Source: Burhinus oedicnemus (taxonomy: Eukaryota > Chordata > Aves > Charadriiformes > Burhinidae). From it: a stretch of DNA of 64,000 bases. Every line of letters begins with the position of its first letter. Position 1 is the stretch's first letter. Of this stretch, positions 34,601 through 48,800 are shown one piece after another. A program made the position numbers and the translations under genes. The DNA lies in the NCBI GenBank assembly GCA_008921705.1, contig VFFE01007257.1:3534858-3598857 (forward strand), read 5' to 3'. A model generated the notes under the pieces. That model searched no databases, was not told the DNA's origin, and saw nothing but the letters and a program-made list of their open reading frames with translations.

Positions 34601-37600
34601 GGAGTCTTAATAAAGCACTGTTTTCTAATAATGTTTACATAGGATTCATTGTGGTATTTTCCAAAGTGATATAAAGCAAGCTTAGCAGAAAATGCAAATG
34701 CTCTATTCCAGCAAGGTTTTTCTTCTTCTAAGACCTGCAGAAATGATGGAAAGGACAAATTTCCTGGGAATTAAGTCAATATTTTATACATTTCATCATG
34801 CTTCTCTATTCCAGTCTTCAGAGGGAATACAGGATATAGACTGTATTTCCGCAGTCCCCTGTGAGATAAAGCATGCAAAATCATCAGCATGTAAGTAACT
34901 TCGAAAGTTTGGGTAGGCCCACAGAATTTAGTGGAATTCCTTAAGCATAATGTTAGTCAGAGAAAAAACTGCACTGCTCTTTCCAAAGCAGTCTCTCCCT
35001 TTTTACAAAAGCCACTATTAAGCAGCTCAAAGTCTGGAATAAACTTGTATGTGTCATACAACGTTTTCAGAACAGTAACAAGACACACATTTGAATTTTA
35101 TCTCAAAATCTGAAGTACTCCAGAATATTTCTTAATAGAGCTAGGAGAATCAGGAGAAAGAAGTGGCAAAATTATTCCAAGCCTAACCCTTTTAACTTTG
35201 CAAGCCTTCTACTCTATCTGTAAGAAAAAAATGGCCCTTGATTGTGGACAGGAAATGCCCTGATGCTTACACTGACATCATTTTAGTTTTTCCACAGATT
35301 TTGTACTACATGCAACCACGGAGAGGAGCTCTGAAAGCATCACCAGCAACTCAGTGTCCTCTGGTGACCTTCTCAGACAAACCCCTTCTCTTCCCACTTA
35401 TCTCTTCCTCAAATAATATATCTTATTCCCACATTCCTTTTGATATCATTGCAGGATTATTTTTCACAGTACAATACAAATGTGTGATTGTTTTTTTTTC
35501 CTAGTCTGAATTGTTTCCCATAGTCTGACACTGATTTCTTCACAGCAATAGCAAAGATGCTTGCCATTGTATAACATCACATCTTCAGATTTTCCTTGTA
35601 GTTCTGCCAGGGGGCAGGTTTGCTTGGATATAGCTAAAGTTCAATAGCCCCAGCGTGTACTCAGTAGGTCGTATGAGGATTAGACAGCTAGAAACCCTTT
35701 TGGCTACTCTTTCTGCATATGTGTATCATAATCCATTTAGCCTTCACCTTATCCAAAAAGTTTTAAATTTTTGAATCATGTTTTCAAAACTGGTTTCCCT
35801 TAAGATGATGACAAGCCCCATGCATCAACAAAAAAATGTTTAATGTCTTGGCTCAAACAGGACATGATCAAAACCAGCACTTGCGCACCAAGAAACTAAA
35901 AACCATGACAATTAAAAGAATTGTCTCATTTGGGGCATTAGATGAAGGCAGTATCCCAGCAGTCACTCGCCTAAATGAAATGCGGATTAGTAAGTGTCCA
36001 GCAGCCTCACAGTGTTCATTCCAGAAGAGTACAAGTAAACATAGTACTTGGAGAATATTCTCCGTCTTACAGAAGTTGGCACTTGGCTATGATGCTTCTC
36101 CAGCTTTTAGCTATGAACAGAAGTCCAAGTATCTTCTTGCAGAAGCCCAAGCATTCCCCCCATGAAACTTTCAGATCACTTTTTTTATATATCTCAAGCA
36201 TGAATTACGTGGAATACCCTGCTGTTAAGAACCCTGAATTAGACAAGAGTAAACGGATTTTCCTCAGCCACGCTATACAAGAGGCTTTTGTATTTGTATG
36301 AATTCTTTTAGAAGTCAGGAGTTCTAATTTTAATGAACTATGAATTAAACACCTAATAATTTTCTAAAGACAGGTGTTTTGGGGAAGACAGATCAACAAA
36401 TTTGTCAAAGTACACCTTCTGTATCAAGACAATTTAACAGCACAAACACGGCTGTTAGTCAACTTTTTTCAAGAATTTCTCAAGCTTCATTACAGGTTAC
36501 TGTTTTTGATTAAGCGCTGTGAAATTACTATCTTGGCTGGAATTTGCTTGTCTCATTTACAATTTTTTTTTTTTTTCATATTTTTCATGGCAGATTGTGA
36601 GCCATGAGCTTTCAAGCAGCAAATTATAATATTTTATAATCAATAGTGCTATAGTGTTAAGAAATAGTGTAAGGTTTTCATTAAATTGGAGAGGTGTGCA
36701 GTTAAAAGAATGCTAACAAGTATTGATGTTTAGATTGTATTTATCAATGTTGTTAAACTCCTCTCCACTGCACTGAGTTTATTTTTTCACATTAAAAAAA
36801 TGTTATTTGGTATCCCTTGGGCTGAGTTTAAACAAGATAGAATACCTTGTGAATTAATTTCTTTCGAAGAAAAAAGAAAATACAATTTGTGTCTTTTCAT
36901 TGAGTTATCCTTAGCTGTATTGATTTAACCCAAGTTTAAAATTTATTTAGTCACAAAATAAACAAAGCAAAAATCAACAGTGTATCTCATTCTGTATCAA
37001 ATTTGAACAGTCTATCCTTGTGGTATTACATGAAGAGTTTTTTTTTAAATCATCTGCATGTTGTAGATGTAAGAGACAACAATATTGTAATATCTGGAAA
37101 CTTCATAGAAAGGATATTTTCACCCTATATTTTATCCATTATATTAATTCTTTGAACACCATACTAGCAACCAAATTACATATTTGTGCTGCAAAAGTCT
37201 TATATATTCAAACATTTGAAAGAAGCTAGATTAAGCCTGAAAAAACATTAAATACACTTTGGAGGGGGGAGAGTGTTCTTTGCTTGTAAATACACTGACC
37301 AAAACAGTTTTCCAATTGAAGTTCTGTTTTACACATTCATAATTATGTGACACATACAAAGAAGCATTTCTTGGTGATCACAGTAGATACATTTTGATTG
37401 GAAAATATGCTGACTGAAAAGGTAAGCACAACACTTTTCCTATGTAACTAGCAGTTCAGCTTTTTAGTTTCCTGTTTAGATAGAAATCTGATTCTTTAAA
37501 CAAAACACTTACAAAGCAAATTCTGACTTTTCCTGAAAAAAATGGAATCAAACCCAGCAGTCTGTCCAAACTGCTCTATCAAGAAACTTTCAATCTTTTT

Positions 37601-40600
37601 TTACTTACTTGCTTGTATTAACTATCATTTTTTGAGCAATACCATAATGTCTCATAGGTCCAATGGGACCTTCACCTGAGTCAACAGAAACTGTCTCACT
37701 ATCTTTACCTCATTTTTCATCAGGATATGTATATAGGACTCACGTTTATTTCAGTGAGCAATACATACTTCATTCATATGGACAGTGTGCTTAGAATGCT
37801 TTTTTTATATATAAATTAAATGAAATAATTATTATCACAGTTATTTTTTTAGCTTCTTGGATAAGATTTTTTGCATTTCTGCATTTGCCAGTTGGTCACA
37901 GAAACTAATTTACAGATACCCTAAGTAAACAATCTTTGAATGTAATACTGACCTGTGTCAAATACTTATTCCTCCTTTCTAGGAATTTACTTAGAGGTCC
38001 TCTAGAATACCCAACAGATTAATGCTAGTGAAGAAGATGAGCTAAGACAGCAGCATTGAGATGTTCTGTTTTATTCCCGTTTGTCCAATGATTGAAAAAC
38101 TACATGAAGAGTTAGGGACTAGGGATCTTAATCTCCAGGGAAAAAAAAAAAAAGTATATACAGAAGAAAAATCTTACTCTTCTGATTTAGGTGATTCTGG
38201 TTACTCATTACCTAAACTCAGACCACAGCACGACATAATACTTCAAAGCTTTGATCATATGCTGAAAAAAATGAGTGTTTGTAATTAATTTAAAATATTG
38301 TACATGCACCTCACCTATGGTGAAATCCAATTTTCCATATTGCACATACCAGTCAGATTTACAGAACTCTATTAGATTTTAATGAGATATATGACCTCAT
38401 TTAATAATTTACTTTTTACCACTGAAGAAGTCTAAGGAGAAGTTCAAAATAGTATTTCAGTAGAAAATTGCTACAGCAAAACATGATTAACTTTGTAGAT
38501 TTAAAGTGTTCCACTGCTCTACCAATAGCTTTATATTCTAAAAGCAAACTCAGCATTTCTAAGCTCTTGTTTTTTCATTCCTGACAAACCTAATGCTATT
38601 TAACATCTCCACTGTTGAACCACAATAGTAACAAGAACTATCCATTAGTTATCTAAAAAAAATCCTCTTTGCTTCTGCATTTCAGACTCCAAAACAGTGG
38701 CCTTATTACTAAGAATACCATGTAATACAATATAAACTGTTGTTTAGTAATTCCTAAAATATGGCTAATTATTTAGAGTAATTGTTAAGAGTAAAACATA
38801 GACTTCTAAAATTAAGAACAAGAAGTCTTGCATTTATAACTCATGTCCTTTGAAATATTTTACAGGTAGGGCAGAAGGAGATATAAACTAAGGTTGAAGT
38901 TTCAGGTAATGAGCAATTTAGATTGTGGTGACTTTGAGAAAATAATGAGATTATTTTTCCAAACATCAGTACTCACCATATCCATTACAACTGTACATTT
39001 AGGATACAAGTAAACTGCAGCATAACAGTTATTTTACTCGATTGTCATAGCATTATTTACATAGATGAAAAATAGACTAAAATGTTTGAAATGCTTAGAT
39101 TAGGCTAACTATATCCTAAAAACTAAGTTTACCTAGTATGTAGAATTTCTTGAAATTGCTTGAGAAAAAAAATTTTCATTGAAAATGGATTTCCTTTGAA
39201 CCTTAGTTTTAAAAAATACTTTGAGTAAAAAACCTCAAGACCCTCAAACTTTTGATACACTTTAAGGTATTTCAAAGGCATTTCTAACAAATATTCATTT
39301 GAACGTGTGGTGATACCCATTTCATTTTAGCCTCCAATGCTGCACACATTAACACACATTTCCTTTACTCAGAGCAGGAAAATAAAGCATTCCCGTGTGC
39401 TTGTAGGATGAAGACCTACAACATTCAGAAAAAGACATGGCTAATGTCACAGAGTCATTTCAAACCTTTTCAAGTTCTTATCATACTTTGTATGTCATCA
39501 ACAGAGTTGATAATTGGGCTTTATTATGATTTAGAATAAGAGACATGAGAAACAGAGAGTGATTAGAACCTTTTAAGAGGTTTCTTTGTGTTTAAACAAG
39601 TTTCTTAAGTGCTTCTTTCACTTCAAAGGGAATAAGAAGGACTGGCTGCAAGGAGGTTTCTATCATCACACATTAAAGCTTAAGACTGTGGATAAACAAT
39701 AGTTAGAATAATTCTTCCTCACTTTATTTAAAAGATTTTTCATGTGTCCAAACACACTGGGTATATTAATACACAGATCTACAAAATACACAATAAGAAG
39801 GAATGTTGAAGGTGATAATAAATATTAACATGACAGTCAAGATTCTGGTCTAAAGATTAGTAGATCGAACCACTGCTGATGACAAAAATTCTTTTCCATT
39901 TGTGGGAAGATGCATTCAGCCATTTCTACTTTGTGTTTGTATTTAAGTTCTTTGTTCGAACTGCTACTGATATTTATCCAATCACAACAGTGGAAAAGGT
40001 GATAAAATATATAGATGTGAATAAAATGACAGCTGGTTCATTTACTGTGAAAAATAAGCTATGGCTATTCTAAAAGGTGACACACACATCAAGGTGTCTT
40101 GGTTATTTTGAAACAATTGATCTTATTAACAGCTGAGAGTTAACAGCACAGCAATCTTTTCCTGAAAACATCATACTGTCATAAGAGCTAATGTATATTT
40201 TTGACCACAAAACAATGATACTCTACATAATGAGTACACATAGTTCACTTAATAGAATTCCTATTCTTTAATTGTATACAATTTCTATTTCAATTTCTTT
40301 AACAATTATACATAAAATCTGTAATTTTATTTTTGTTAAATAATGGTCACAGTATAATTGGAAGAATTAAGCACTACGCTTATCTGTTGTGACAGTTTTG
40401 CTGTGGTTACCAAGACTATCCTCAAAAGAAATATTATTCTGTAATAAAAAAATGCATTCATCAGCTATTAAATCACAGCAACATCAACAGAAAATGCTGC
40501 TGCATTCTTGTGATGTATGAAAAACTATAGGTAATAGCGTAAATTACCTATATATGGTATTTTGGTATTATTACTATGACTTTCTCAGAAAACAGAAAAT

Positions 40601-42284
40601 TTTAAACAAAATATTAGCCACCACTATGGTTCATATAGGATTGTTTCTGTTTGGAAATCTAATTGACTATGAAAAATGTGTGTGATGGAAGTTTTTTCTT
40701 GTAACTGTTCTTTGCCTTCTTCTCCATTTTGTTACTATTTGCATTTCAGCTTGTTCTGTTCAGAAGTTAAGCCCCTGGAAGGACATGCCATTTAGCGTCT
40801 GTCTGGAGTTCTTCACCTGCTGAGAGTGGTACACTCACACCATCTACAAGAATTCTGTTGTTCTCTAATGTGATCCTACGGTGTAGGACAAAACAGGTGT
40901 TTTTTTCTGCAGTATTCACAAGCAAGCGTGATGACTGATCATTAGACAACAGAGTTGCCCTCTGAAACGGAGAAGTCATAATTTTCTCTAACTTCACAAG
41001 GGGATGGCACAGAAAATTATTTCCTGAGATGTGAAATGAAACTCCCAGCACAACAAAAATGGTGATTTTCAACCTTTTCATCATTTCATTTCCAAGAGGT
41101 TCTCCATTCACTGTGCTGTACAATAGAGTTTGATACATAGAGAGTAATCACTCTTTTGGAGTAAGGACTTTCTCTCCTTGAAGGAAAACACTCTTTTTCC
41201 TAACAAGTGAAAGATGCCAGCTGCAGAAGCTAGTGGCTGCCTCTTGGCTAAGAAAGCACTTCAAAGGCCAAATCCTCAAAATGTGTAAACTGGCCTCACT
41301 CAAGTCAGTAAAGAAAATTTACATCCCTGAGCACCTGCCTTTCATTCTTATTTCAGAAACAGTATCAGGTTTAACATTATCCAGTTAATTAGGTTTTTGT
41401 ACGGCTCCTAAAATAAACAGAAATCTTCCCCTATGCTTAATTATGCAAGTGCCAGAATATTTTCTCTTCTAGAAGGAAAAATAAGAATGGTGGAGGACGT
41501 AATGCAAACCAGGTCAGAACTATAGATTGAGAAAGTAATTTCCAAATTTTCCCACATTTTTTCCACAGATTTGCAGTCATGCACTTACAAAACTTAATCC
41601 AGACTGTCTGGGAAGATATGTACTTCTGTTTAATACATAAATATCAGAGTAGAATGAATAAAGTATTTTCCATGAATAGTCATTTGAATTTTAATAGAAA
41701 TTTTACTTCAATCCTAACTTTTTTTCATTACCGAGTGGCTAAACAATTCTAGGAGAAATAGTTGCAAAAAGTGAGACTGTAAACTTGCTATTCAAGAAAA
41801 CAAATTTTCACAATACAATATTTGGTCATTCAAAATTATTATTACCTAAATTCCAGTAAATTAATTTCAATCCAGTGCTATGCTGACTATTCAGAAGAAA
41901 AAAACAATGATATGTCTTTCATCTTGCAAGCACTGAAGCATAACCATGATATTTTTTTTGCTGAGTAACCCTGACCCTCTCCTCCTCTGCACCGCTCCAC
42001 CCCAACCCCGCTGACAGGAGGGTCTAATACTGTCCATGAGGTGTGCACAGTGTGGGAGAAAGGCCTTACATTCCCATACAGCCCATCAGTGGAACACGAA
42101 TTCGGATCTAGAATGCTAGATAGCCATAATCAAACAGCATTTGAGCTTTTTACAAAAAAATCATTCCTGAATGAATACAGAATGACTCGGAGATTGTCAG
42201 AGCACACTCATGGCAATTTTGTGGGCAGATAAAAATAGGGAAATTAAATGAATTATTTATTAGGACTCTAATATTCAAAGTCAG
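31673..42284. other. Gene-free sequence, about 10.6 kb
   Basis: No supported gene. Open frames reach 123 codons (40767-41138, minus) without recognisable domains. Two things are flagged elsewhere: a possible conserved non-coding stretch near 32850-33050 and homopolymer T runs. No recent transposable element was recognised. Confidence 0.5.
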
Positions 42285-42520
42285 AAATAGTGAGTTCTAC
42301 CCCAAGCTCTACTACTGACCTTCTGTGTGACCTTAGACAAATTGCTTTATCTGCTTGTGCCTGTTGCCACATATGTTTTTGCTGTCCTGCCTAGCTAGCT
42401 TTGAAAATTTTCAGTCAAAACATTGTGTTTTCCTCCATGTTCATAGAACCACCTAATACACTCCTGCCCAATCTTGATTGGTGCCTTGAAGTATTAAGGA
42501 AATACAAGTAAGTAATAAAA
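42285..42520 (+). mobile_element. MIR / CORE-SINE-like relic
   Basis: The stretch reads CCCAAGCTCTACTACTGACC, then TGTGTGACCTTAGACAAATTGC, then CTGCTTGTGCC. That order of an AGCTCTNCNACT box, a TGTGTGACCTTGGGCAAGT-like box and a CTCTGTGCC-like box is the MIR/CORE-SINE core and follow-on. About 110 bases later GGTGCCTTGAAGTATTAAGG and ACAAGTAAGTAATAAA resemble the L2-like tail of such SINEs. The tRNA-derived head with A and B boxes is not recognisable. These SINEs are old and sparse in birds, so this is a relic shared with other amniotes. Divergence is high; a chance resemblance of the tail is possible, less so of the core. Confidence 0.6.
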
Positions 42521-42595
42521 AATAGTTAAATAAGATTAAAGACATTAAAGTAATTTAGTTCACTTTAGTGTCCTGTAGAGAATTATTCTGTATTG

Positions 42596-42725
42596 GCATA
42601 TAATATTTTAATATTTTAATGTAATTCACTATTTATATATTTAATTAATTTGATATTTTTATATTTAGTATTTTAATATCTTTATTGATATATAATATTG
42701 TATATTATTCTGCATTGTATTGTAA
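42596..42725. repeat. AT-rich low-complexity tract
   Basis: About 130 bases almost entirely A and T, with recurring ATTTTAAT and TATATT words. Probably a decayed microsatellite. No promoter function is implied. Confidence 0.75.
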
Positions 42726-43333
42726 AGATACAGTACACATCTTTCTCTACAGAAGGTTTCCAAGGAAAAGGTGCAAATTGTTTCACTGCTAGATTCACAT
42801 AAAGTTTCATTTTTTTCAAAGTACTTCCCCTTTCTACACAAAATTCAAGGAAAACACACATTTGTCTGAGATTTCCACAACAGCTTTAAAGAGATTCCTG
42901 GAGACTCCAAAAGGCCTCCTGTCCATGGAACATCAGTTAAGCATGTATCCCAATGATTTTTATGTATGTGGTAAATCTGACAGACACTAAATCCGTTGGA
43001 CTAACTGTGCATGTGCAGTATTAATAATCAGATGATATGGAGCGCTTAAAGCAAGAAATGATAAAATTACTTCAGGATTTAATGCTCGGAATGATACAGA
43101 TAAAACCTCTGAACCAGGAAAAACTGAAGTCCCTAACTAAGCTTACACACAGAATAGTTTATACACTGATGTGAGACTGCCCAGCCTGGGATCTTGTATA
43201 CAGATACCTGAGTTCAGTGAGAATACTAACACATTTTTTAACAAATATATATTAAATTGGCTAGGAAAAATGACCAAGTTTTGGACATAGAAGTCCTCTT
43301 TTATGTTCAAGACTGAGAACATGGTCTACATGC

Positions 43334-43393
43334 CTAGATGACCTCAAAAGTTCCTTTCAGGCTCCTTGGCAGTGACTCTATGAACCTATGATA
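43334..43393 (+). mobile_element. Old CR1 3'-end relic
   Basis: CTAGATGACCTCAAAAGTTC followed by CTTTCAGGCTCCTTGGCAGT and CTATGAACCTATGATAAAG matches the last 60 bases of CR1, including two degenerate octamers. Only the very 3' end is recognisable. This fits the strong 5' truncation of CR1 but also long decay. Confidence 0.65.
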
Positions 43394-45654
43394 AAGTTAT
43401 ACGAACAATGGAATCTCTTACAACATGTCAGTAAATGTTTTCTTATTAATTGGACAGAATCTTTAATTTCTATAGCACAACTTTGGAAACGTGCTTATTA
43501 TGTTAAAAAAAATAACCAGTTCAATCCTTATTAAATTTTCTGGAGAAGAATTTCATGTATTTCATGGTCTTATTTAATGTTAGAAAGGAATGTTGACTGA
43601 TACCCACTAAATGTTAACAGATGTACCATAGCCACACCTCTGTTGTTATTTTCTGCAGAGGCACCTGAATTTAAACAAAAAACAGACATAAACCAGAACA
43701 TTACAAGAAGAAAACATCTTTTTTATGATGAAACTGACATACAGAGTATTTGTTATTTCTACATTGTCTTCATCACTCTGAGCTTGTCACATATATTTTA
43801 ATACATGATTTATGGTTATAAATTCATTTTCCATTCTCATTTATAATACAGTGTCACATTTTATCACAAGCGCATTTAATCATCTCCTGTCTGCATATTA
43901 ATGGTTACAAATATGATACCTGTGTAGACCTAGCAACCAGTGGCTGTAACTGTCTCAGATGGCAACGGTTGAATGCTTTGAAAAGTACTGATAAATAGAG
44001 AAGTTCAGACATTTTTATATGTGTCTGCCCATTTTAATAGCCAAGATAAAATTCCACTGCTTCACTAAGAACTTCTTCCTTTTTGAAAAATCTTTTGCAT
44101 GTACTTATCTGTCCTCAGAATACTGTCAGTGCATAAAATCAAACATGCATAAACATTTTAAGAATTGGTACATAAAAGGCAAGACAAAAAGCCTATTGAT
44201 TTTAAAGGAGAAGCAGGATCAGACAGAAGAAAGAACAATATATATCCAAATACAGGATCATTCAAAAAAACAAAGTCAGTGGTTTGTTGGCCAAATTCTG
44301 CTATCCAGTGAACGTGAGCACGTGCTTAATTTGAGGACAACATTTGCAAGGCACAACTGAAAATCTTCAGAAACTAACATTTAAATGCAGCATATCAGTA
44401 CAGCCTTTTAATTAATTTTTCTGAGGAAAGCAATCTTCACTATTATTAGTTCCATGTCTTTAACTTAGACCTTTTACAAATATGTATTCAAGAAATCTTG
44501 ACTTAAACAATTCTTGTATTTTAGAAGAAAGTGGGTTGCAGTCACATCAATGATTTTCATAGGGACAAGAAGAAACAACCAACTGTGCAAGAAAACATTA
44601 ATTAAAAATGCATGCAAATTCACCTGGCTTGCAGTACTGCAGCAAGCCTCATTCTCATGACAATTTTTGGAGTTCATGGTACCTGAATGGTTTCTGTAGA
44701 AATGTAAGCACTTTACCAAAAAAAAAACCAAACCAAAAAACCCCCACGTTTTACATTACTACATTAAGGTCTACTTAGCTGCATTCAGTATAACTAATTT
44801 GAAGCTGCCAATGTCAACTGTCTTGTCTTCATAAACAGAGAACTTGAGCCTACGAGAACTAGACTTGTATTTGTATTTGTACTTTTAATGGAATGTTTGA
44901 CATATTTTGTGGATTCTGTCACAAGAAAAGTAATTTGCCATACTTTATAACAGACAAGCGTGTGCAGCTGACAAGCCAAAAATCTCGTACTGTCAGTGTG
45001 TAGGCAAAATTCAAACTGAAAGTAGACAGTGTTGCCAAAATTCTGAGTGCAAATTGCAAGGAATTAAGTGTCCTGTATGTTGAAAATTATGACAAGATCA
45101 TCTTAGAGTCAATTCTAGAAAAATATTCCTGATGATCTCTGCATGCACATTGAGGTTCAAGAACATTTTTCTACATATTGATCATTATAAATGTAATGGT
45201 AGATCAAGCTAGAAAGTGAATATAAACTCATTGCATTGCTTACAATAGTTTTGTCAAAGTTTTCATTTACAAAACCAAAACAGTAACATTGAATATGTCA
45301 TTCATAGGGTGAGAAAACCCATATACTAAGGCAGAAAATCTCTGTAAAACAGGTTCTAAATATGAACAGCTTTATTTTCTTCACCAGGAAGGTAAAAGCA
45401 AAATAGAGCAAATGTCGCAACAGCATCATCTGAATACAGAAAGATTAATATGGTTTTGGTTTTTTGGAGGGATAAACTTTTACTACTGTAATCAGCCATG
45501 TAGTCTATCTGCCTTGGAAGAGTCCACTTCCCAAGTAGATTTTCATAATTCACTTGACTGCAGGTCAGTTTTTGAGACCTTCACCAGGACAAATTAATAC
45601 TTGCTTTGCTTACCCAAACAGATGGAGCTTTACGTCTCTCACTAAAATCTTCCC
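43394..45654. other. Gene-free sequence
   Basis: No gene or repeat family recognised. The 113-codon frame at 44019-44360 has low-complexity lysine-rich sequence and no motif. Confidence 0.5.
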
Positions 45655-45835
45655 TTCTCCTCAAATAATTTCTGTAACTCTTTTCTGTATGATCTCCATT
45701 TCTTCAATGTTTTGAAAAAAATGAAGGTCCGAGCTTACATATGGTATTCTACGCTAAGACTCACCAGTGACACACAATGTGCTAAAAATCAAACCTCTAC
45801 TGCTTACAACTCTGATGCATGCAACTGCAATTAAC
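45655..45835 (-). mobile_element. Old CR1 relic C
   Basis: On the plus strand the words TCTGTAACTCTTTTCTGTAT, TTCAATGTTTTGAAAAAAAT, then ACTCACCAGTGACACACAAT and TTACAACTCTGATGCATGC follow the order of the reverse complement of the CR1 segment coding for the region after the RT palm (the VRPHLEYC...WAPQ region). The match is diverged, with no reading frame. Possibly a separate old insertion in minus orientation. Confidence 0.5.
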
Positions 45836-48800
45836 CGATCGCAACACCAGACTGTCATTTTCTGTAACAACTGGCCAGTGGGTTTCAGAGACAGGGAAAT
45901 TAATAGACTCAAAAGTCTTGGTTTCCATCTCAGTTGCTAAATAAGATTAGAGTGACGTCTTTTTGTGTTGATCTCTCTGGGCCCCATAAATGGTCCAGCT
46001 TGACCCAATTGCAACTTAAATAATACACATTTTTTCAAAGCCAGGCAACTTTGTTAACAGTGAGCACTTTCACCTGAAGAGGTACTTCATCTGTCAAAGA
46101 TCATGTTCCAGTTTTAAAACATTAACTGTTGACACTTCTTAAAGAAAAAAATGTCACTGTCTTCGCGACAATAAAACAAAACAGTCCATAGCAGTTTTCT
46201 CTTTGGAAATTACTTCACCATGTTGTCAATTGTCTAATACAAATGGAATTTGGGATTGCAGGGAATTGTCCTCTAGTAGAATTTTCATGCAAAAATATCA
46301 CCTATTCCTTTGCAGATTTGAAAAGTTATATGCAACGGAAAACAGACCCTTTCATGCAAAAGCTGGCAACTGTAACAAGCACCAATACCAGCTCTATCTT
46401 TAAGGATCATGTAAATTTAAACAAGGCATGATAATTAAAAGGCGCTTTTTGGGTTTTTTTGTGGAAGCTTTTTGCACTATTTGAAAGTGTGAAAGGTCAT
46501 TCATGTCACTCTGTTCTTGAAGAAAAATGGAACCTTTTAATTATGCATGATTCATAATGTGCTACTCATATCTGTCTGTCTTTATTTGTATTACTTCTTT
46601 GGGATTCCTCAACGTCAGCGATGTAAAGATATTTGTATTCAGAATAAAGGGCATAAAGACTAATCTCAGTTTTTACCATATCTGAGTTTATTCGTGTTTG
46701 CATAATGAAGGAGACCGTGCATGATGAATCATGTATCACAGCTATTATCTACTCTAAACATAGAGGAAAGATAACTGACAGTTTTAGGAAAGGTTGTTTT
46801 ATATTACTTAACAAGTCCTGGCTTTTAAAGATAACTCTACAGTATCATTTAAGAAACATATATTCCAGTTTTGGGTCAACAGAAGATAAACAACAACACC
46901 TTCCACCCCCAAAACCTGTAAGCAAGTGTTTTCTCCATGATACCTTTTGCATACTACATTATTGCACTGTAGATTATCCTCAGGAAGAAACTATATCTCA
47001 TTCTTGGAAAAGCAATTTTGTGATACCTACTTTTCCTTAATCTAGTTACACTAAGTTTCAGAAATGGAAAACTTTAGTATCTTTTCCTGGAAGAAATGCC
47101 AGTCCAGCCTAAACCACGACAAATGCATTCACAATACATGGGATTTTTTAAATGAAAAATATCTTGATTAAAATATGTATTTCAAAGTTTGACAATTCTT
47201 GACCAGCATCCTTATTTGTTTTCACCTATCTGATCTCTCCAATCTCCTTGAAGCTTATTCCATCCTTCAACTCCTAAGCCTAACTCTTAACTGGCCACCA
47301 CTCTTATATTGCTATAGATCAAGTGATTTCACTTTCAGTTACTCCTAATTTGATTCGGTATAGAGGATACTTGAATCAGCTGCAGAAGTTTACAGAATTC
47401 CAGCTCTGTGAATAGGCAGCAGCAAGGAGGAGATGTCAGGTTGTGAGAACTTTTGATGACCAGAAGATGAATCACAGTCCCTGATCACAGTTCAGTCAGC
47501 CAAAAAAAGTTATGGAGAACATTCATTGCTTAAGAGAAAACTGGCTTCTGCACTTATTAAAAATCTTCTGTTGCCTCCTTCTTTCATGGACAGACTTCTG
47601 TTTTTTTTTCCTTTCTGCTGCTTTTATTTGTTGCCTTCCTAACCCTGATTACTACTACAGTGTGTACGCTGTCAGAATAGCCTCACTGAAAACACCTCTT
47701 TGCTCTGTATTTCCAACTGGCTGACCTCTGAGGAATAATCCTTCTGAATTATTCTATCTGTCCTACTGCAAATACGGACGTTTTTCACTGGAGATGTACA
47801 AGCCTGTTTCAGAATTAAAAAATACCCAGTAATCTATAGCACGCACACTGTGAGACTGAAGATGTTCCGGGTGGGCTCACCAGGTTCAGGAGAACAGATA
47901 TGACCCTATGCTTTTCACAGGTATGTAAAGAATATTATGAACTGCAGCTACTTCACCCAGGCTGCAGGGAACAGATCCCTATGATCACACTGCCCTTCAC
48001 CTGTACTGTGACGTACTGTGACATACCTGTGATACAAGAAAACATGTCACAGCACTTCTGACAAGAGAATTAGGAATGCATTTAATAGAAGTTCTCGAAT
48101 CAGATCAACTCTTGAATGAAAGGACTGGCTTTGCGTTGACTTTGGACACATGGATATAATCTCCAATGGGGAAGAGGGGACCTCATACTATTTTTACTAC
48201 AGAAAAGCAGACTGACGCATTTCTGTCCCTCATAAAATGACCATCATGGTCTCAAATGCATATGAGGAATATGCAGCTATGATTTTTGGCACTGTAATTA
48301 TGATGTGCAGAAATATTTTAGCATCAGCATGGGTCAGTGTGATTCCTGGACATTCAGTATGTCTACTCGGTTGGGTAAGAGCAACATCCAGCACGATTCC
48401 TGTTGAATAGGTTAGTGCTAGTCAGAGTGGAAAAGGAAACGCTGTGAGTGTCAGTGGAAAAGAGATGGAACCTGGATGTGGTGAATCTACATGTTTTAAA
48501 TAGTAACTGAGTGAAACAGAGGAAGAGCACAAGAGAATTGCCCATATGACAGCTACATTTGATGACATACACATGTGTCAGCCTGCGAGGTCAAATATTG
48601 GAGTAAAGCTACATGAGAATGCCACACCATGGTTTCTTTTTTGTTGGTGTCACTTCCCTCACCAGAAAGCATGGTGCAGACTAATTAAATCAGCTGGATA
48701 ACTCTTCTTAGCTGACGACATTCTAGATATTTAACCATACTATGCCTTTTACCTAAGATATCCTCACTTACCAATGACTATACAGCATGGTTAGACCACT

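Noticed and set aside
35604..35617. CTGCCAGGGGGCAG resembling a CTCF core
   Set aside because: The AGGGGGCA half fits but the preceding CCASY positions do not; a single partial match is not enough.
35836..36165. 109-codon plus-strand frame
   Set aside because: No domain, overlapping frames of similar length in other phases, and no splice context; typical random frame.
40767..41138. 123-codon minus-strand open frame with fairly complex amino-acid composition (contains LENNRILVDGVSVPLSAGEEL)
   Set aside because: It is the longest frame outside mobile elements and could be an exon, but I recognise no family or domain and see no convincing splice pair. A protein search would decide it.
44019..44360. 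113-codon plus-strand frame
   Set aside because: Lysine- and glutamine-rich AT-driven composition without motif.
45900..45990. TCTCTCTGGGCCCCAT and neighbours as a second MIR-like relic
   Set aside because: Only one short word fits; the TGTGTGACCTTGG box is not recognisable.
48004..48032. Imperfect tandem of TACTGTGACG-like units
   Set aside because: Under three imperfect copies; too short to separate from chance.
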